From Owenia fusiformis (taxonomy: Eukaryota; Annelida; Polychaeta; Sabellida; Oweniidae): DNA of 64,000 nt. Under the pieces are notes generated by a model. The model searched no databases, was not told where the DNA came from, and saw only the letters and a list, made by a program, of their open reading frames with translations. Shown here piece after piece: positions 1 through 11,600 of the stretch. A program made the position numbers and the translations under genes. How positions within the stretch are numbered: position 1 is the first letter of the stretch; every line of letters starts with the position of its first letter. Location of the stretch: contig CAIIXF020000005.1 of NCBI GenBank assembly GCA_903813345.2, positions 40,117,375-40,181,374 of the forward strand. The letters run 5' to 3'.

Positions 1-3000
1 TGGGTTATATTCGAGACCAATAACCCAGTTAATACGTGTAATATGTGACGTCATAACGACCCTTCGGTCGTTCGGGGTACAGAAAACGTTTGTGCCGAGA
101 CCAGCGGGGTGTTATTCGAAACTAGTAATCCTGCTCTTTGGTCTATATTTCTTAATTCAATCATAAATATATATGCAGAAAGTAATCCAGAAATACTGTA
201 TTGTATGTGGTAATTTTGCCATCTTCATAATATTATAGGTTTTTTGTCTTATTCAAAAAGTGAAAGAAAGCTATTAATCACTACTAGTCCCCGGGCCTCT
301 GGGAATCCAAAAATAGAAAGTTGTAATTTCTTATGGATCACCCTGTAGTATTAATGACTTTCATGATGTGCATTTGAAACATATGTGTACAGTTTACTGC
401 AGTAAGTTTCCCATTTACAGCTTAATACTGGTGCTGTTATTTAATTTACCCACTGTGTCAAGTTTATTCAATTTGATCACACAATAATGCATTTTATATT
501 CTAGTGGTATTCTACAGGAAAAAGTTCCACAAGATCAAATCAAAATCCTTCATGCAAAAAAGATGATATTTATCATGGTTGCTTTTTGTGGTGTTATTTT
601 CTGAAAACATGGAGTTCTTTGGGCCTCAGCAAGAGAATCATTAGAGGGTTAACAGATTCTCACTTCAATAGAATGATATTCAGTAAAACTTGTATATCTG
701 AACTCGTCTCTCATCTGAACCCCTCTCAATGTTCAAAATTTCTTTCTGTCACACTTTTTAATCTGCCATAGACATCCTTGTTAAAAACACAATCTCCCAA
801 TCTAAAAAGTTTTAGCTGGTCCCTGTGCAGTTTGGATCATAGTGCTTTTTAGCTCAAATGGTGTGAGCTATTGTAGTAACCCCCTTGTTGGACCATCCGT
901 CTGTCTGTTCATCCGTCCATATGTATATCATTCTCTCTTGTCAACATATTGGTGGCTCATTTGAAATCCTCCACAACAATTCAAATGGTATTTTATAAAT
1001 GCCAATCTAATGAATCCATAAGTTATTCATATTAGTTACGAGTGGAATCTTTTGAAAACATTTGTTTGTATTTTAAGGTAATGATAGAATATACCTACAA
1101 ATTCTTTTTAAAGCTCTTAATTTTAACATTCACAGGAGGCAACATTCCAAATCAAATAAGTGGCAATATTTAAAATGTTATATTTTATATTTTGTATTTT
1201 TAAGGACCTGAGAATCATCTACCTTTCAAAATTATGACATCATTAAGCTTCATGGTTCTTCTTGCAACAATGTGTTCAACTTTCAATTTTCATTGACTTA
1301 TCATTAAACATATCAGGTTACAATACAGACCATTCTAATTAAAAAAAATAAATTGAAATTGCTAAACATGCCTACACTCATCTTGCTTCATCAAGCTTCG
1401 GACCCAGTGAACGTAGTGGGAACCGACGATGGCCTACACTACCAAACCAAAATACTGAACCAGTTACAAATTGCTCTTAGGAATTATTTTCGAAGAATCA
1501 CTGTTTTTGTCATTTAAATGACAACAGCTCCTTTCTGGGAAGTAAAGTTAATTTTTAAAAGGATCGGTGGGACTATATTCCTGCCTGTAGGGAGATGGAT
1601 TGATTAGTTTTGATAAGCGTGTCAGTATGTTATAACCGAAATGTAACTTAAGATAATCGAGACTCGATGAAAAGAACAAAATCTCTAAACATTTAAAGTT
1701 GTACTAAAACCAATTTCAGAATCTCTAATTTTCTTGTATTTAGCACAAATAACATCCTTTTAGTTATTTTGACTACAAAGCTTGTGATATTTCCCCACAC
1801 AACATGATTTATTAAGATAAGACTATCAACCTCTGAAATGTTGTTATTTTTGCTCACTTTTTGAGGTCACCTGACCATGACAGTTTTGACGCAACGTGTG
1901 CCAAGTTATTCTGGCGCTAAATCGAAAAGTTGTTGTTGCACACTATTACAAAGGCTGAACCAAAGTAGAAATATACATTAGTTTCACAGTCACAAGCATT
2001 CCTGTTAACCCAATAATTATATTATGGCCTTACAGCATTACATTCAGGTGAAAAAGTTTTAATCCCCAAACACTGGCAATGTTTGCTGTTATATAACTTA
2101 CATGCTTTCAATAGCGTTACAGCTTGATTGATTCCGCAATTAATTGCAAGTGATATTATACCCTTCGCAAAATTGATGAGAATAGCCTCAATCATGCAAT
2201 AATTGGCTCAACTTAAGAGTGAATAACTTGTTTTTAAAAGCCAGGGTTTCATTTTTAGCTCATTATTATTATTCACAAAATCATATTTCAACCACACATG
2301 TCATGTCAAGTGAAGTAAAATTTCTGCTCTGAAAATGAAATCAATTTGCCGCAAAAACAGACATGTGCTGACTTTATATCCCCGATATCATGATAAAATG
2401 AACTTTTCGAATTGTTGATGGTTCACCATCGTAAAGTGTGGCCTTCATACGGTTAGATAGTATAAATATATCTAAATCAATCAAATGGTTTGAGTACAAC
2501 TTTAAAATGTTATACATTTTATGTGCAGTTGAGATTTTCTTCTTGATTATTGTTTTTACAATATTTTATTTTTATTTTACTGTAAGGAGCAATTCTAAAT
2601 CAAAAACAAGATAAGATAAGAAAACTCGTTAAGGTCTACATCAGAGAGATCAATTGCTTCTAAACACTATTTTTGTGTTAAAAGCCATGCAACCTTATAT
2701 TGTTTATCAACAGACCATAAAAGTCTATAAATATATTATATCAATCTGGCATTGCTGATGTGAACGTTTATGAGTGCTCAACTAATGGAAGAATGCAATT
2801 CGTTTGATCATATCTCAATAATATGTTTTTCATTGTTTCTACTTATGAACTTATATTCCTTTATATCAAAAAAGGTAAACATTTTTAATTCTTCAATTCC
2901 ATGACTGAGTCAAACGAAAATGTGTCAAAAACCAAATCTATATGAAATGAAAGCATGAACGATTTATGTGCTGTGCTGCCATCTAACAATCTACTTTGCA

Positions 3001-3486
3001 GCTGTGATTTGATTTCTATTGGAAAAAGTTTTTGCAGGGCATGAAGTTTTCATACCTTGGGATTTGAGGCTGAAATCCCTGCCCAAAATCGTATTATTTT
3101 GTCATTGTGATTAAGCCTAACTTATCAATGATAAATGGCTTCCTGAGGTTCAAAAAATGTTCAGTACCTGGTTGTAATCCATGGTTTTTCATTGGAAGTT
3201 GAGAAATATATTTTTGCATTAGATGATGTAATCTTATAGTCAATAAAACATTCCATGGTGTAAGAAGTGTATTGGTGTTTTTTAGATGGAAAACAAAAGC
3301 AGAATGCATGAAAAAACAATCAGGTTCATGAAAATTTTATTCTTTGTGATTTACTACTCCGTGGATTTGACAATTTCTATTTTTAAAACTGCCATTTGTA
3401 ATTTTCACAAGTATCAGATATAATGCAAAACTTACTATACCGGGTTCATATATATTGATATATTCTGGGTGCATATATATTTCCAG
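1..3486 (+). other. Last intron of CDK20 (partial), non-coding
   Basis: AT-rich sequence with no convincing exon on either strand. It ends in the acceptor used by the CDK20 terminal exon. A CRE-like TGACGTCA sits at 47-54. Around 845-925 there is a stretch (AGCTCAAATGGTGTGAGCTATTG, then a CCGTCTGTCTG tract) that looks like the 3' end of a dispersed repeat. Nothing else is recognised. Confidence 0.6.
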
Positions 3487-3675
3487 GCCTTGTTGGATCC
3501 ATACTTCTTCACAGAGCCACTGCCAGCCCATCATTCTGAGCTACCCATACCACAAAGGAGTGGAAGGAAGATGCGCCGAGTGCAACAAGCTTATGAGTAC
3601 AACATTGAGGCCCCATTAGAAGAGTCCTTAATAGACCCAGACATACTAGCACCTCATGTCTTGAAGAAATCATGA
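3487..3675 (+). CDS. CDK20: CDK20 (CCRK), last coding exon (partial gene)
   Basis: The exon encodes the final 62 residues of a cyclin-dependent kinase 20 orthologue. It starts in phase 0 after a TTCCAG acceptor (3481-3486) and ends at TGA 3673-3675. The stretches YFFTEPLPAHHSELPIPQ and PLEESLIDPDIL match, from family knowledge, the C-terminal tail of vertebrate CDK20, which lies beyond the kinase domain. CDK20 is a CMGC Ser/Thr kinase that supports cell-cycle entry and ciliary signalling. No catalytic-domain exon was found upstream, so positions 1-3486 are read as its last intron and the rest of the gene lies before the window. The middle of the tail (GRKMRRVQQAYEYNIE) is more basic than I recall from vertebrates. 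Its last 17 codons are repeated 153 bp downstream, past the stop. Confidence 0.9.
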   Translation, partial: ALLDPYFFTEPLPAHHSELPIPQRSGRKMRRVQQAYEYNIEAPLEESLIDPDILAPHVLKKS

Positions 3676-3886
3676 GAATATGGAAATAAGATTGTGAACA
3701 CATTAATTCTTTCTTAAAGCATCTATGGACTTAAAGGACTTGAAAATTGCTTAAAGTTAGAATCAGAGGTATAGGAGTCCCTAATAGACCCAGACATACT
3801 AGCATCCCATGTCTTGAAGAAATCATGAGAATATGGAAATAAGATGATGAACACATTAATTCTTTCTTAGAGCATGTGTGGACTTA
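3622..3886 (+). repeat. Two-copy direct duplication of the CDK20 C-terminal codons and 3'UTR start
   Basis: Copy 1 (3622-3733) and copy 2 (3775-3886) are near-identical at a constant 153-bp offset. Copy 1 holds the last 17 sense codons, the stop and about 58 bp of 3'UTR. Copy 2 keeps the same 17 codons open (one change, P to S) and the TGA, but lies after the real stop and has an in-frame TAG directly before it (3772-3774). It is therefore expected to be untranslated. Confidence 0.85.
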
Positions 3887-4491
3887 TTGCCGAGAATCAG
3901 AGATATAGATTATAACTCACTCACAAAACAAAATATTAGAGATATCTAAATTATGTGGCAAAATACAGTTCTTGATCTGTATGTTACCTTGAAAATCAGC
4001 CACATTTTTTACTCTTAAAACACCTATAATAATTCATACTATGTGACTCTTTTTCATATATGTACATAGGCTACTTTACAAATAGAAAATAATTTTGATG
4101 TAATTTTGGGCAGTGAAAGTAATTTTTTTCCATGTATATCAAGAATTTTGATACAGCAACTTTCTGTTTTACCTGAACCATCTCAGGGCTGAGAAGAAAT
4201 GAGATGTCATGGTTTACCATGATGTACATCCTAAGTGACATCTATAATTGAGTAGAGTGAATATACTATTTATAGTGCCAAATTGGGTTAGGATTGAGTA
4301 CCCCCATAAATCATGTGGAGTTGAATTTTCAAATCACCCCCATAACTAGGCTACTTGTGTATCGAAATCTTGTGATTTTATAATGTTGCCAGTAGTTGAC
4401 AGAAACCTAATTTTTATCTTTGTAAATAATGTCTCGTAAATAACCACTTATCCAGCTTATTTTCAACCGAAAGATTTCAATACACAAGTGT

Positions 4492-4580
4492 AATAAAAAA
4501 TGATTTAAAAAATCAAGCTCACATTTATTGGGGTAGGATTGAGGCATTCATGAAGAGGATTCAATCTATTTTGTAATAAA
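4492..4580 (+). terminator. CDK20 candidate polyadenylation signals
   Basis: AATAAA hexamers lie at 4492-4497 and 4575-4580, about 0.8-0.9 kb after the CDK20 stop codon. They are the most plausible 3' ends of the transcript, but no transcript evidence is available to choose between them. Confidence 0.4.
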
Positions 4581-4719
4581 CAAAAACTGTGATTATTCTT
4601 TATTTATTTATTTGGTTTTACACTTTTTATAACAGTGACATGCTAAAATGTGGTGCATCCAAGTAAAATATCCTATAAAATGGTTGGTACATCTTTAATT
4701 TGAAAATTATAACTATAAA

Positions 4720-5264
4720 TACTGTACTCCGGGTATTGTTCGTGTGCGATTTAATTTCGCTTTGTTCGCGAATGTAGAAAAATCGCGAACATTTATCGTC
4801 ACGAAATTTGTGTTAAATCCCCAGAGATTTGACCTGGAACTTTTGATATGTTTCGTTCGGTGTAAAACGTTTCGTCCAGTGTTGTTGAGCGATAATTCAA
4901 AAAAGACCTAAAATGTCTAACATTTTGAATTGGCTTATTAGGCCAACAAAGGCAAGAACTGTTGACGACAATGATATCCTAATAATTTAAGTTGAAAAAG
5001 CTATTCAAAAATATTCAAATAAATGCCCTAAACTTACTTCCTGCGAAAGCTCTTTGGATATTGATATAAGTTTCAAAATCTAACATGGTTCTCGAAGTGA
5101 GTAACCCTAAACGTGGGAAATACAAACATGATTCGGATTCTGAACGGGCTAAAATTACCGGCGAAATGTCATCAACTCAAATTCGCGAAATTAAATAGCC
5201 GCGAAATTGCAATTTTGAAAAATAACGAAATTTTATAGCATCGAAATTTACCCGGAGTACAGTA
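4720..5264. mobile_element. MITE with TACTGTACTCCGGGTA inverted ends
   Basis: Terminal inverted repeats TACTGTACTCCGGGTA (4720-4735) and its reverse complement (5249-5264) are perfect over 16 bp, and the outermost TA on each side fits a TA target duplication. Several TTCGCG/CGCGAA motifs lie just inside both ends. It is about 545 bp long with no coding capacity. It shares its end design and some inner text (a CCCCAG block, TTTCGTCCAGTGT) with the element at 43316-43754. Confidence 0.75.
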
Positions 5265-6084
5265 TGCTTTAAAAAGGCTAAGATACTTTGTCAAAACAAT
5301 TTATATCATTAAAGTTATGATTAAAAGAAGTAAAGAAAGGTATTAGAAATTACATCCTTCTACCCAAAGCAATTGTATACTATATTTTTGGTTTTTCTTT
5401 TTTCTGTCACCAGTTCATGTATTGCTGTGTGCTATTAAAGATAAAAGAAATGCTATGTGCTAAGTTATATATGCTAAGTTCTGAGACCAAAGCCCCTTTT
5501 GAAAATGTCCTCCACTTTCAAAATGGCCACAAAAGTAGTGTTGATTTTACGCTATTTTAGTTACAATTTATGATATAAATATATCTTAATACATAGAATT
5601 ATTTATGATATTGATTTTGTCCAAGATCTTTTTTCTAAAAATAGGTGGGCATCTTAAAAAATGGTTGCCAATGGCCATTACCACTGTTTTACATTTTTTG
5701 CTGTAACTCGAAAAGTTGTTGAGTTATTTTGTTGATATTTGATATGTCAATACTTAGAGGTATATGACACACTGTCTTATGACAATTTGGCTAGTTAGGT
5801 GCCAATTTTCAACTTAAGGTACTTTAGAGAATCACAGACTTTAAGGTCTGTGAGAGAATAGACTTACATGATAGAAAAATGCATAATGGGGTTCCCAAGG
5901 GTTAACTACGATGTACACAAGATAAGATAAAAAGGAAATAGATCCCCAACACACATGTAACCCTGCATATGAATGAAATAAGAATACTAGGGTTTACCTG
6001 ATAATTTAAAATTAACCCATTATTCAATGAATCAATCACAAACATATTCAAACTATATCGATTCTCACAGGAACCCACCACCCC

Positions 6085-6127
6085 CCCATCTGTCCATCCA
6101 TCAAACCATCCATCCATCCATCCATCC
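6085..6127. repeat. CCAT/ATCC microsatellite
   Basis: A run of CCATC/ATCC units follows a short C tract. The histidine- and glycine-rich ORF readings across it are low-complexity artefacts. Confidence 0.7.
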
Positions 6128-6845
6128 AACTATGTGACCTTTTGATCCATATTTGATCACATTTCGGTATCATTATGTTCAATAGTTATACCATGTAGAA
6201 TAGCCCTACTATGCGATCATATTTAATAAACTAGCTTCCTTTGGATTGGGGTCTGGGTATATTTCTGGTAGATTTTCTAATTTACATGCAATCATGCCAT
6301 AATTTATTTACCCTTTGGCCCATTTGGGTGTTGTGTTAAACCAAAGGTTATTTTTGAATTTGTGATATAAAATAAAGTTGTGTTGGGACTAGATATGTCC
6401 ATATATGTGTGATTGTGTAAAGCATTGTGTACCTCATCCGTGAGGCAGTAAATTGTGAGTTGTATACCTTAATATTGTACAAAATATAAGACATACTGTA
6501 CAATGTATGAATGTGAACTTTTCATATAGAAGTGTTTGAAAAAACATTCACAGATGACAAAATAAAACGACAACTACTCTGTTCCGATCCCTGCACCTGT
6601 GATTCAGTTGCATGTAAAATAAATAGTACTTATTTGATTTATATGAATTCTTGTTTTGTTTTTACTTCAGCTGTAAATCTTTGAAGGAGGAAATATTTGC
6701 AAGGATCCAAATTATATATGCTAACAACCAAGCAAACAAACAAACACACTTCAAACAAAGCAAAAGAGTTGGAAACTTAAGACTTTTGTCGAAAATGAAT
6801 AATATTGACATCATTGTACTTCTTGGCCATTATAAAAAAATAAAA

Positions 6846-7170
6846 GTAAATTCAAAATTCAGTCAAAGTGATATAATATTTGAAATCTACATGTAAAATT
6901 TAAATTTCAAAGTGTGACCTCTAGGTCAGGGAGATTCCCCATAGGCCCCATGTTATGAAATTACAAAAAGTGAAATTTCTTTTTTTGTATTAGCTAGATG
7001 GATAGTATTTTCTTTTACTGGACATATTTTAATCAGATACATAAGAGTAATATGAAAATTGAACCACTAAAACAGATGAAAAGTCAAGTTTAAGGGAACT
7101 TTCTACGACATCTGCCATGTTATTTGCCCCGAATTAGCCACCTGGTGGTGAAACTGGTAACTACCTACTT
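6846..7170 (-). mobile_element. Dispersed repeat family, copy A
   Basis: Read on the minus strand this begins AGTAGGTAGTTACCAGTTTC, continues through CACCAGGTGGCTAATTCGGG and the block TGGGGAATCTCCCTGACCT, and ends near GTAGATTTCAAATAT. The same order of blocks occurs at 14616-15040, 28696-28835 and 58817-59219. No coding capacity is seen. The inverted ends visible in the copy at 58817-59219 are degraded here. Confidence 0.75.
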
Positions 7171-7532
7171 GCAAGGTCTGGGTTATTCAGTTATTCAATG
7201 TGGAGTCCCAGGAATAAGTTATAAAATGTTTTATAAGTTCCAAAGTGTAGAGTTGGTAATGTGTAGTGTACATATTGCATATACTTCAAATTGTTAACTA
7301 CATTTGCACATCATGCAAAAGGCTGATAAAGATGGTTGAATGATGAATCCAGAATGTAACAGAAGAAACATAATTTCAGTACTTTTTAACTGTATTCCAG
7401 AGATCAGGCTCAATGTGTATGTTTTGTCAACAGAGCAAAAAACACTTATTTTACAGTGCATTTCGGTTTCATATTGAACTGAGCAGTGACATTATAAAAG
7501 AGTGATGTTTTCATAGTGTATTTTGGTTTAAT

Positions 7533-8143
7533 AAGGGCAGGGGCGGATCCAGGAACCAACAAGGGAGGGGGCCATATTAAGTCTGAAAAACTCTGGGCTT
7601 ATGCGGAAAAAAATTTGTGTCTCTTGAAAGTCCATGCTAAAACCAAAAAGTGGAGCCAAAAAATTTCGGGCCCAATTTTTTTTCTGTGCCCACCCAGATC
7701 TGCCAGTTAAAGGAGTGATAGTATTTATGAAATTGCAGTAAAGATTAAAGAACCTCATATCATTCTTTATTGGATTTAAAGGGATTCATTTACATACTCA
7801 TCTACATATCAAAAGGCAGAATACAAATTGATACTGGTAAGAGCAATCTATTTCTATTTTTAAAGTTTTATACTTTCTTAAGGCCCGCCCCCCCCCCTTG
7901 GGTGGGCCCAGAAAAAAAAATTGGGCCCAAACAAGGCCTTCAGGCCCCAAATGGTGGGCCTTTTTGGTCATTACTGGGCCTTCTAAGGCCTTATTTTTTA
8001 ATTTCAGGCCAAATTTTGAAGAAAATGGGCCTCAAAATTTCAAAATTTGGGCCCACTTTTGGATTTTAGGGGCCCAAAGTTTTTTTTCTCTGACCTGAAA
8101 TTTGGGCCCCCCCTTGTTGGTTCCTAGGTCCGCCTCTGCTCTT
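7533..8143. mobile_element. Foldback element with GGGGCGGATCCAGG-type ends
   Basis: Left end (from 7533) and right end (to 8143) are inverted copies, about 40 bp with few mismatches (core AGGAACCAACAAGGG). Similarity continues inward: GTGCCCACCCAGATC near 7690 pairs with GGTGGGCCCAGAAAA near 7900. The structure is therefore two inverted copies of one short GC-rich repeat (7533-7708 and 7880-8143) around an unrelated AT-rich centre. The short ORFs over it are repeat-derived and not genes. Confidence 0.7.
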
Positions 8144-8290
8144 GAATAACTAACCTATGGGAGCCCTTCTATCTGTCTAATAGACTTAGACTGACTAGGC
8201 CTACTTTCAGACTTTGTTATGGAGATAAATCTAAAGAGGGATTTTGGGCACTTTTTATTGTATTTTATTTGAGAGAGACCCTCGATCAGA

Positions 8291-8403
8291 CCAATCAGAT
8301 CGCTGAATGTATAAAAGACTTTCGAGCATCGTGAACAATAGTCCTGTAACCGTGGGCCGCCCTAAAATGTAATCTCATTAACATACAATTTGTATTGACC
8401 AAT
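8291..8403 (+). promoter_or_regulatory. MXD core promoter candidate (CCAAT boxes, TATA)
   Basis: GACCAATCAG motifs occur at about 8289-8298 and 8397-8406 (CCAAT at 8291-8295 and 8399-8403), with a TATAAAA at 8310-8316. They lie about 150-260 bp before the MXD start codon. The upstream CCAAT followed by TATA gives an expected start site near 8340. That assignment is inference from motifs only. Confidence 0.45.
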
Positions 8404-8554
8404 CAGAAGCACTGTAACATTGTGTGAGGCTCCAGCATTGTAAACAAACAGAGCAACGCCTCAACGTGCAGATTTTTTGACGTGAGAGGAGCACTTCGGA
8501 AATTCAACTATTTTATAGACTTGTGGGTCGATTTTGGCCATTTTTAAAGTAGAT

Positions 8555-8609
8555 ATGAGTATAGCACAACTTCTACAAGCAGCTGAATGGCTAGAGAGGC
8601 GAGAAAGAG
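8555..8609 (+). CDS. MXD: MXD exon 1
   Basis: Start ATG at 8555, 18 codons plus one base, donor GTTTGT at 8610. Encodes the SIN3-interaction helix. It is too short to stand out as an ORF and was found by family match and by joining to exon 2. Confidence 0.88.
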
Positions 8610-11600
8610 GTTTGTAAATGTTTTATTTCAGTGAAGGAATTTCATCTAATTTTGACAGTTGCCACGTTGCAAATGTCATGTATCAAAACAAAACTAAACA
8701 TAGGTTATTTTGGATTTCTAGAAGCCGAACATGGTTATGCATCGACTATGCCAATGCCCGATGAAGTTGGAAGACGACGGATGAAAAATTATAAGAAAGC
8801 GCATGGAAATAGGTAACAAAAATTAACTTTAGAAAAGGCCCCTCGATCTGATCTTGAAATAAGGTCATCTCGATCAGCTGACAAAATAAAAACTGGTGTA
8901 TTTTCATATCTCTATTTCATCTCTATGTGTAGCCATCTGTCCTCAAAATATCTCATTCCATACGTAAAAATTAGTAATCATTCAAGAGACATATCGTATT
9001 ATGTCAAATATAGACAGAAAATAGGTAAAATATGACAATTTAGAGAGCTATCGATTTTCCATCCCTGACAAAAAGTGGGCGCCATTTTGGAATTTCTGAG
9101 TCCATGTTCTTGACATTTGTAAATTCTTAGCCTATACTTGAACACGTTAACTAGACAGCTATATGCCAACAAAAGTGTGATATGTTCAGTTATACTTGTA
9201 TAATGGCTTCATGGCTTTCCTTTTTGATATTTTGAATCCTGAAAATAGTGTTTATGATATATAATTTTGATATCAGATTTGTAAACAACTCACAGAGCCA
9301 GGCCAAGCAAGATGGCTAGAGTTGGGGAATTTTTCTAACTAGGCTATTTGATTAGAAAAACTAGGTAGCCTACCCTGGATATGTGGAACTAAAATAATTA
9401 CTCCATTTAGCATCAGCTAACTGGCCTTATATTATTCATGACTTAGTTTAGACATATCAAATAAAAGTTGATTTGTGAAAAACATTATGGACAATACAGC
9501 TCAGTAGAGAGTAAATTATTGATTTGGAGCTGCAAATTTTCTTCTCTGTCACGTCCATTTTTTCAGTCAGAAATTTTATTAAATATTATAAGGAGGATAT
9601 ACAAAAGTACATTAATTCTGTTTAAAGAGCAAAGTACGCTTGACTCTACATCTTGTACATGTAATATATATATAGCTGATTCTACAGATTTACATTTAGC
9701 CAATGATTACCTCATTTGGAATAAAGCAAATATAGAACACTTGCATGATTATCATACCACACATATGATCAGATGATTGCAGTTCAATTTAGCTAATCTC
9801 GTTATCGCTTGGTTATGACTTGTGCGATTTGCATTTGTTTGTTTTATAACTCGATTTGTCAATACATGTATACATAGATACAAGTTGTACAGGACCTCCA
9901 TGGCCAGAACCTGTTTTGTCCAAGGGGGTTATGACTGTTATTAAGGTCTGGGGATACGTTTTTGTCACATTATCTCAACCTTACATGTCCAATCAGATTT
10001 TTTGTGGACAGTATTCAGCAGTTGATGTTTTGGTGGTCGGGGTCCGTAACAGATGGCATGTAGTGACATTTTGTGCATTGATTTAATGCATTTTATTGCG
10101 TCACTGGTCCCCGAAAACCTTCTGGTTTTGTTAACTTATTTTATTTCTTTTTCAGATCAACCCATAATGAACTGGAAAAAAATAGGTAAGTTTGAGTTAC
10201 TCTTCATCTGTAAAAATAGCATACATTTATAAAAAGATACCATGATTACACCGCATGAGCCAATAGATTATACAACAAGATGATATAATGAGTATGTATA
10301 GTACATGAGCACACATGGAACTCAAAGCTATACTTTTGTATAATTATCTACTTTGATGAGCACAACTAGTTTGAATAAAGACTTAAAGTTTCAATTAGAA
10401 AATAGTTCCCCCCTCAAAGCAACATCTCAATTCTAGACCTGATTGATGATAATTTGTAAGAGAACTGGGCTTAAAAATTTTGCTTTACTGGGTTTCATTG
10501 TTTCATGCATCTCTTTTTCAGACGAGCTCACCTGCGAAACTGCCTGGAGCAGTTGAAAGATGTAGTACCAGTTGGGGGAGATTCAACACGCCATACAACC
10601 TTAGGACTTTTAACAAAAGCAAAACATTATATAAAGGTGAGTTTTTCTTACTGTAGGAATTATTTACTAGATGGACTCGAAGGCAAAAATCACACATTCT
10701 GCCTTCTACAAAGAGTTCCTAGTTTAGAATTAGAAGGTTGCTTTTTAAAAAAGATTTTAAAAGATTTCAGCTTCTCATCTGTAAATTGAAGCTCTTGTCA
10801 AATATCTCTCAAAAAATTCTGTGTAACCAACCGGGTTAGGCTAATTAGCATATTTTGTGACGTCTTACAGCTGCAAGTCACAAAATATGCTTGCAAAATT
10901 TACATTTTCTTGTGGAAAATGGTAATAAATAATCCTGGAGCTGGGTGGAGCGACTAGGTTCTGTTCTGAGAGATTTAACCATCCTTTCGTGAGTTAGCTG
11001 AGTTAAAATGGTTTAAAATGAAACTCAAAATAACTACTTTTTACTAACATATTGCCTTTATGTATCTGATATTGAAAACCAAATACATGTAAAATATTGA
11101 CAAATATCTATGTGAAGTAAGAGTAAATATCATGAAGTCATAACTAAACTGGACATTTTAACAGCTCTTGTTTCATGGTATAAAATGATACAGGAGCTTA
11201 GATTGAGTAATTATTACTTTTTTCTGATTGTTGCCTAGCAACTTCGTTTTTTCCACTCATTCATCCATGTAGAAATCAATAGAAAGGGCAAGAATATCAA
11301 CCCAGTTAGCATTGCTCTGATAAAAGCCAACATTGATTTAACTGCCAGTTTATGGATATTGACAAAAAACTCCAAAATCTACAAAACTAACTTTGCAGTT
11401 TTATGCTTTTTTTAATACAACCTATGACATTGACAAAATAGGCCTAGATTATATTTTTGATTTATAAATTGATTTATGCTTCTTTAAGTGTTTAGTTTGT
11501 TGATCAACCACTCCTTTGTTGTTTACTTTGAATCTTATTTTTTCAAAGTCATCAATGTAGATACATAGGACTTCTCATAAACACCATTAAGTCTTCTTTT

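Larger units (their letters stand above)
4581..8290. other. Intergenic region, CDK20 to MXD
   Basis: No gene was recognised. The region contains three repeat-derived elements (4720-5264, 6846-7170, 7533-8143), a short ATCC-type microsatellite near 6085-6127 and otherwise AT-rich unique-looking sequence. Short ORFs here fall in repeats or low-complexity sequence. Confidence 0.6.

Noticed and set aside
7516-8098. Several overlapping short ORFs on both strands with GADPG/GGPRKKN-type peptides
   Set aside because: They lie wholly within the inverted GC-rich repeat at 7533-8143 and read homopolymers; peptides of this type are repeat artefacts.
8631-8816. 61-codon ORF beginning MKEFHLI
   Set aside because: Its first 30 or so codons are MXD intron 1; only 8722-8812 is real coding sequence (exon 2).
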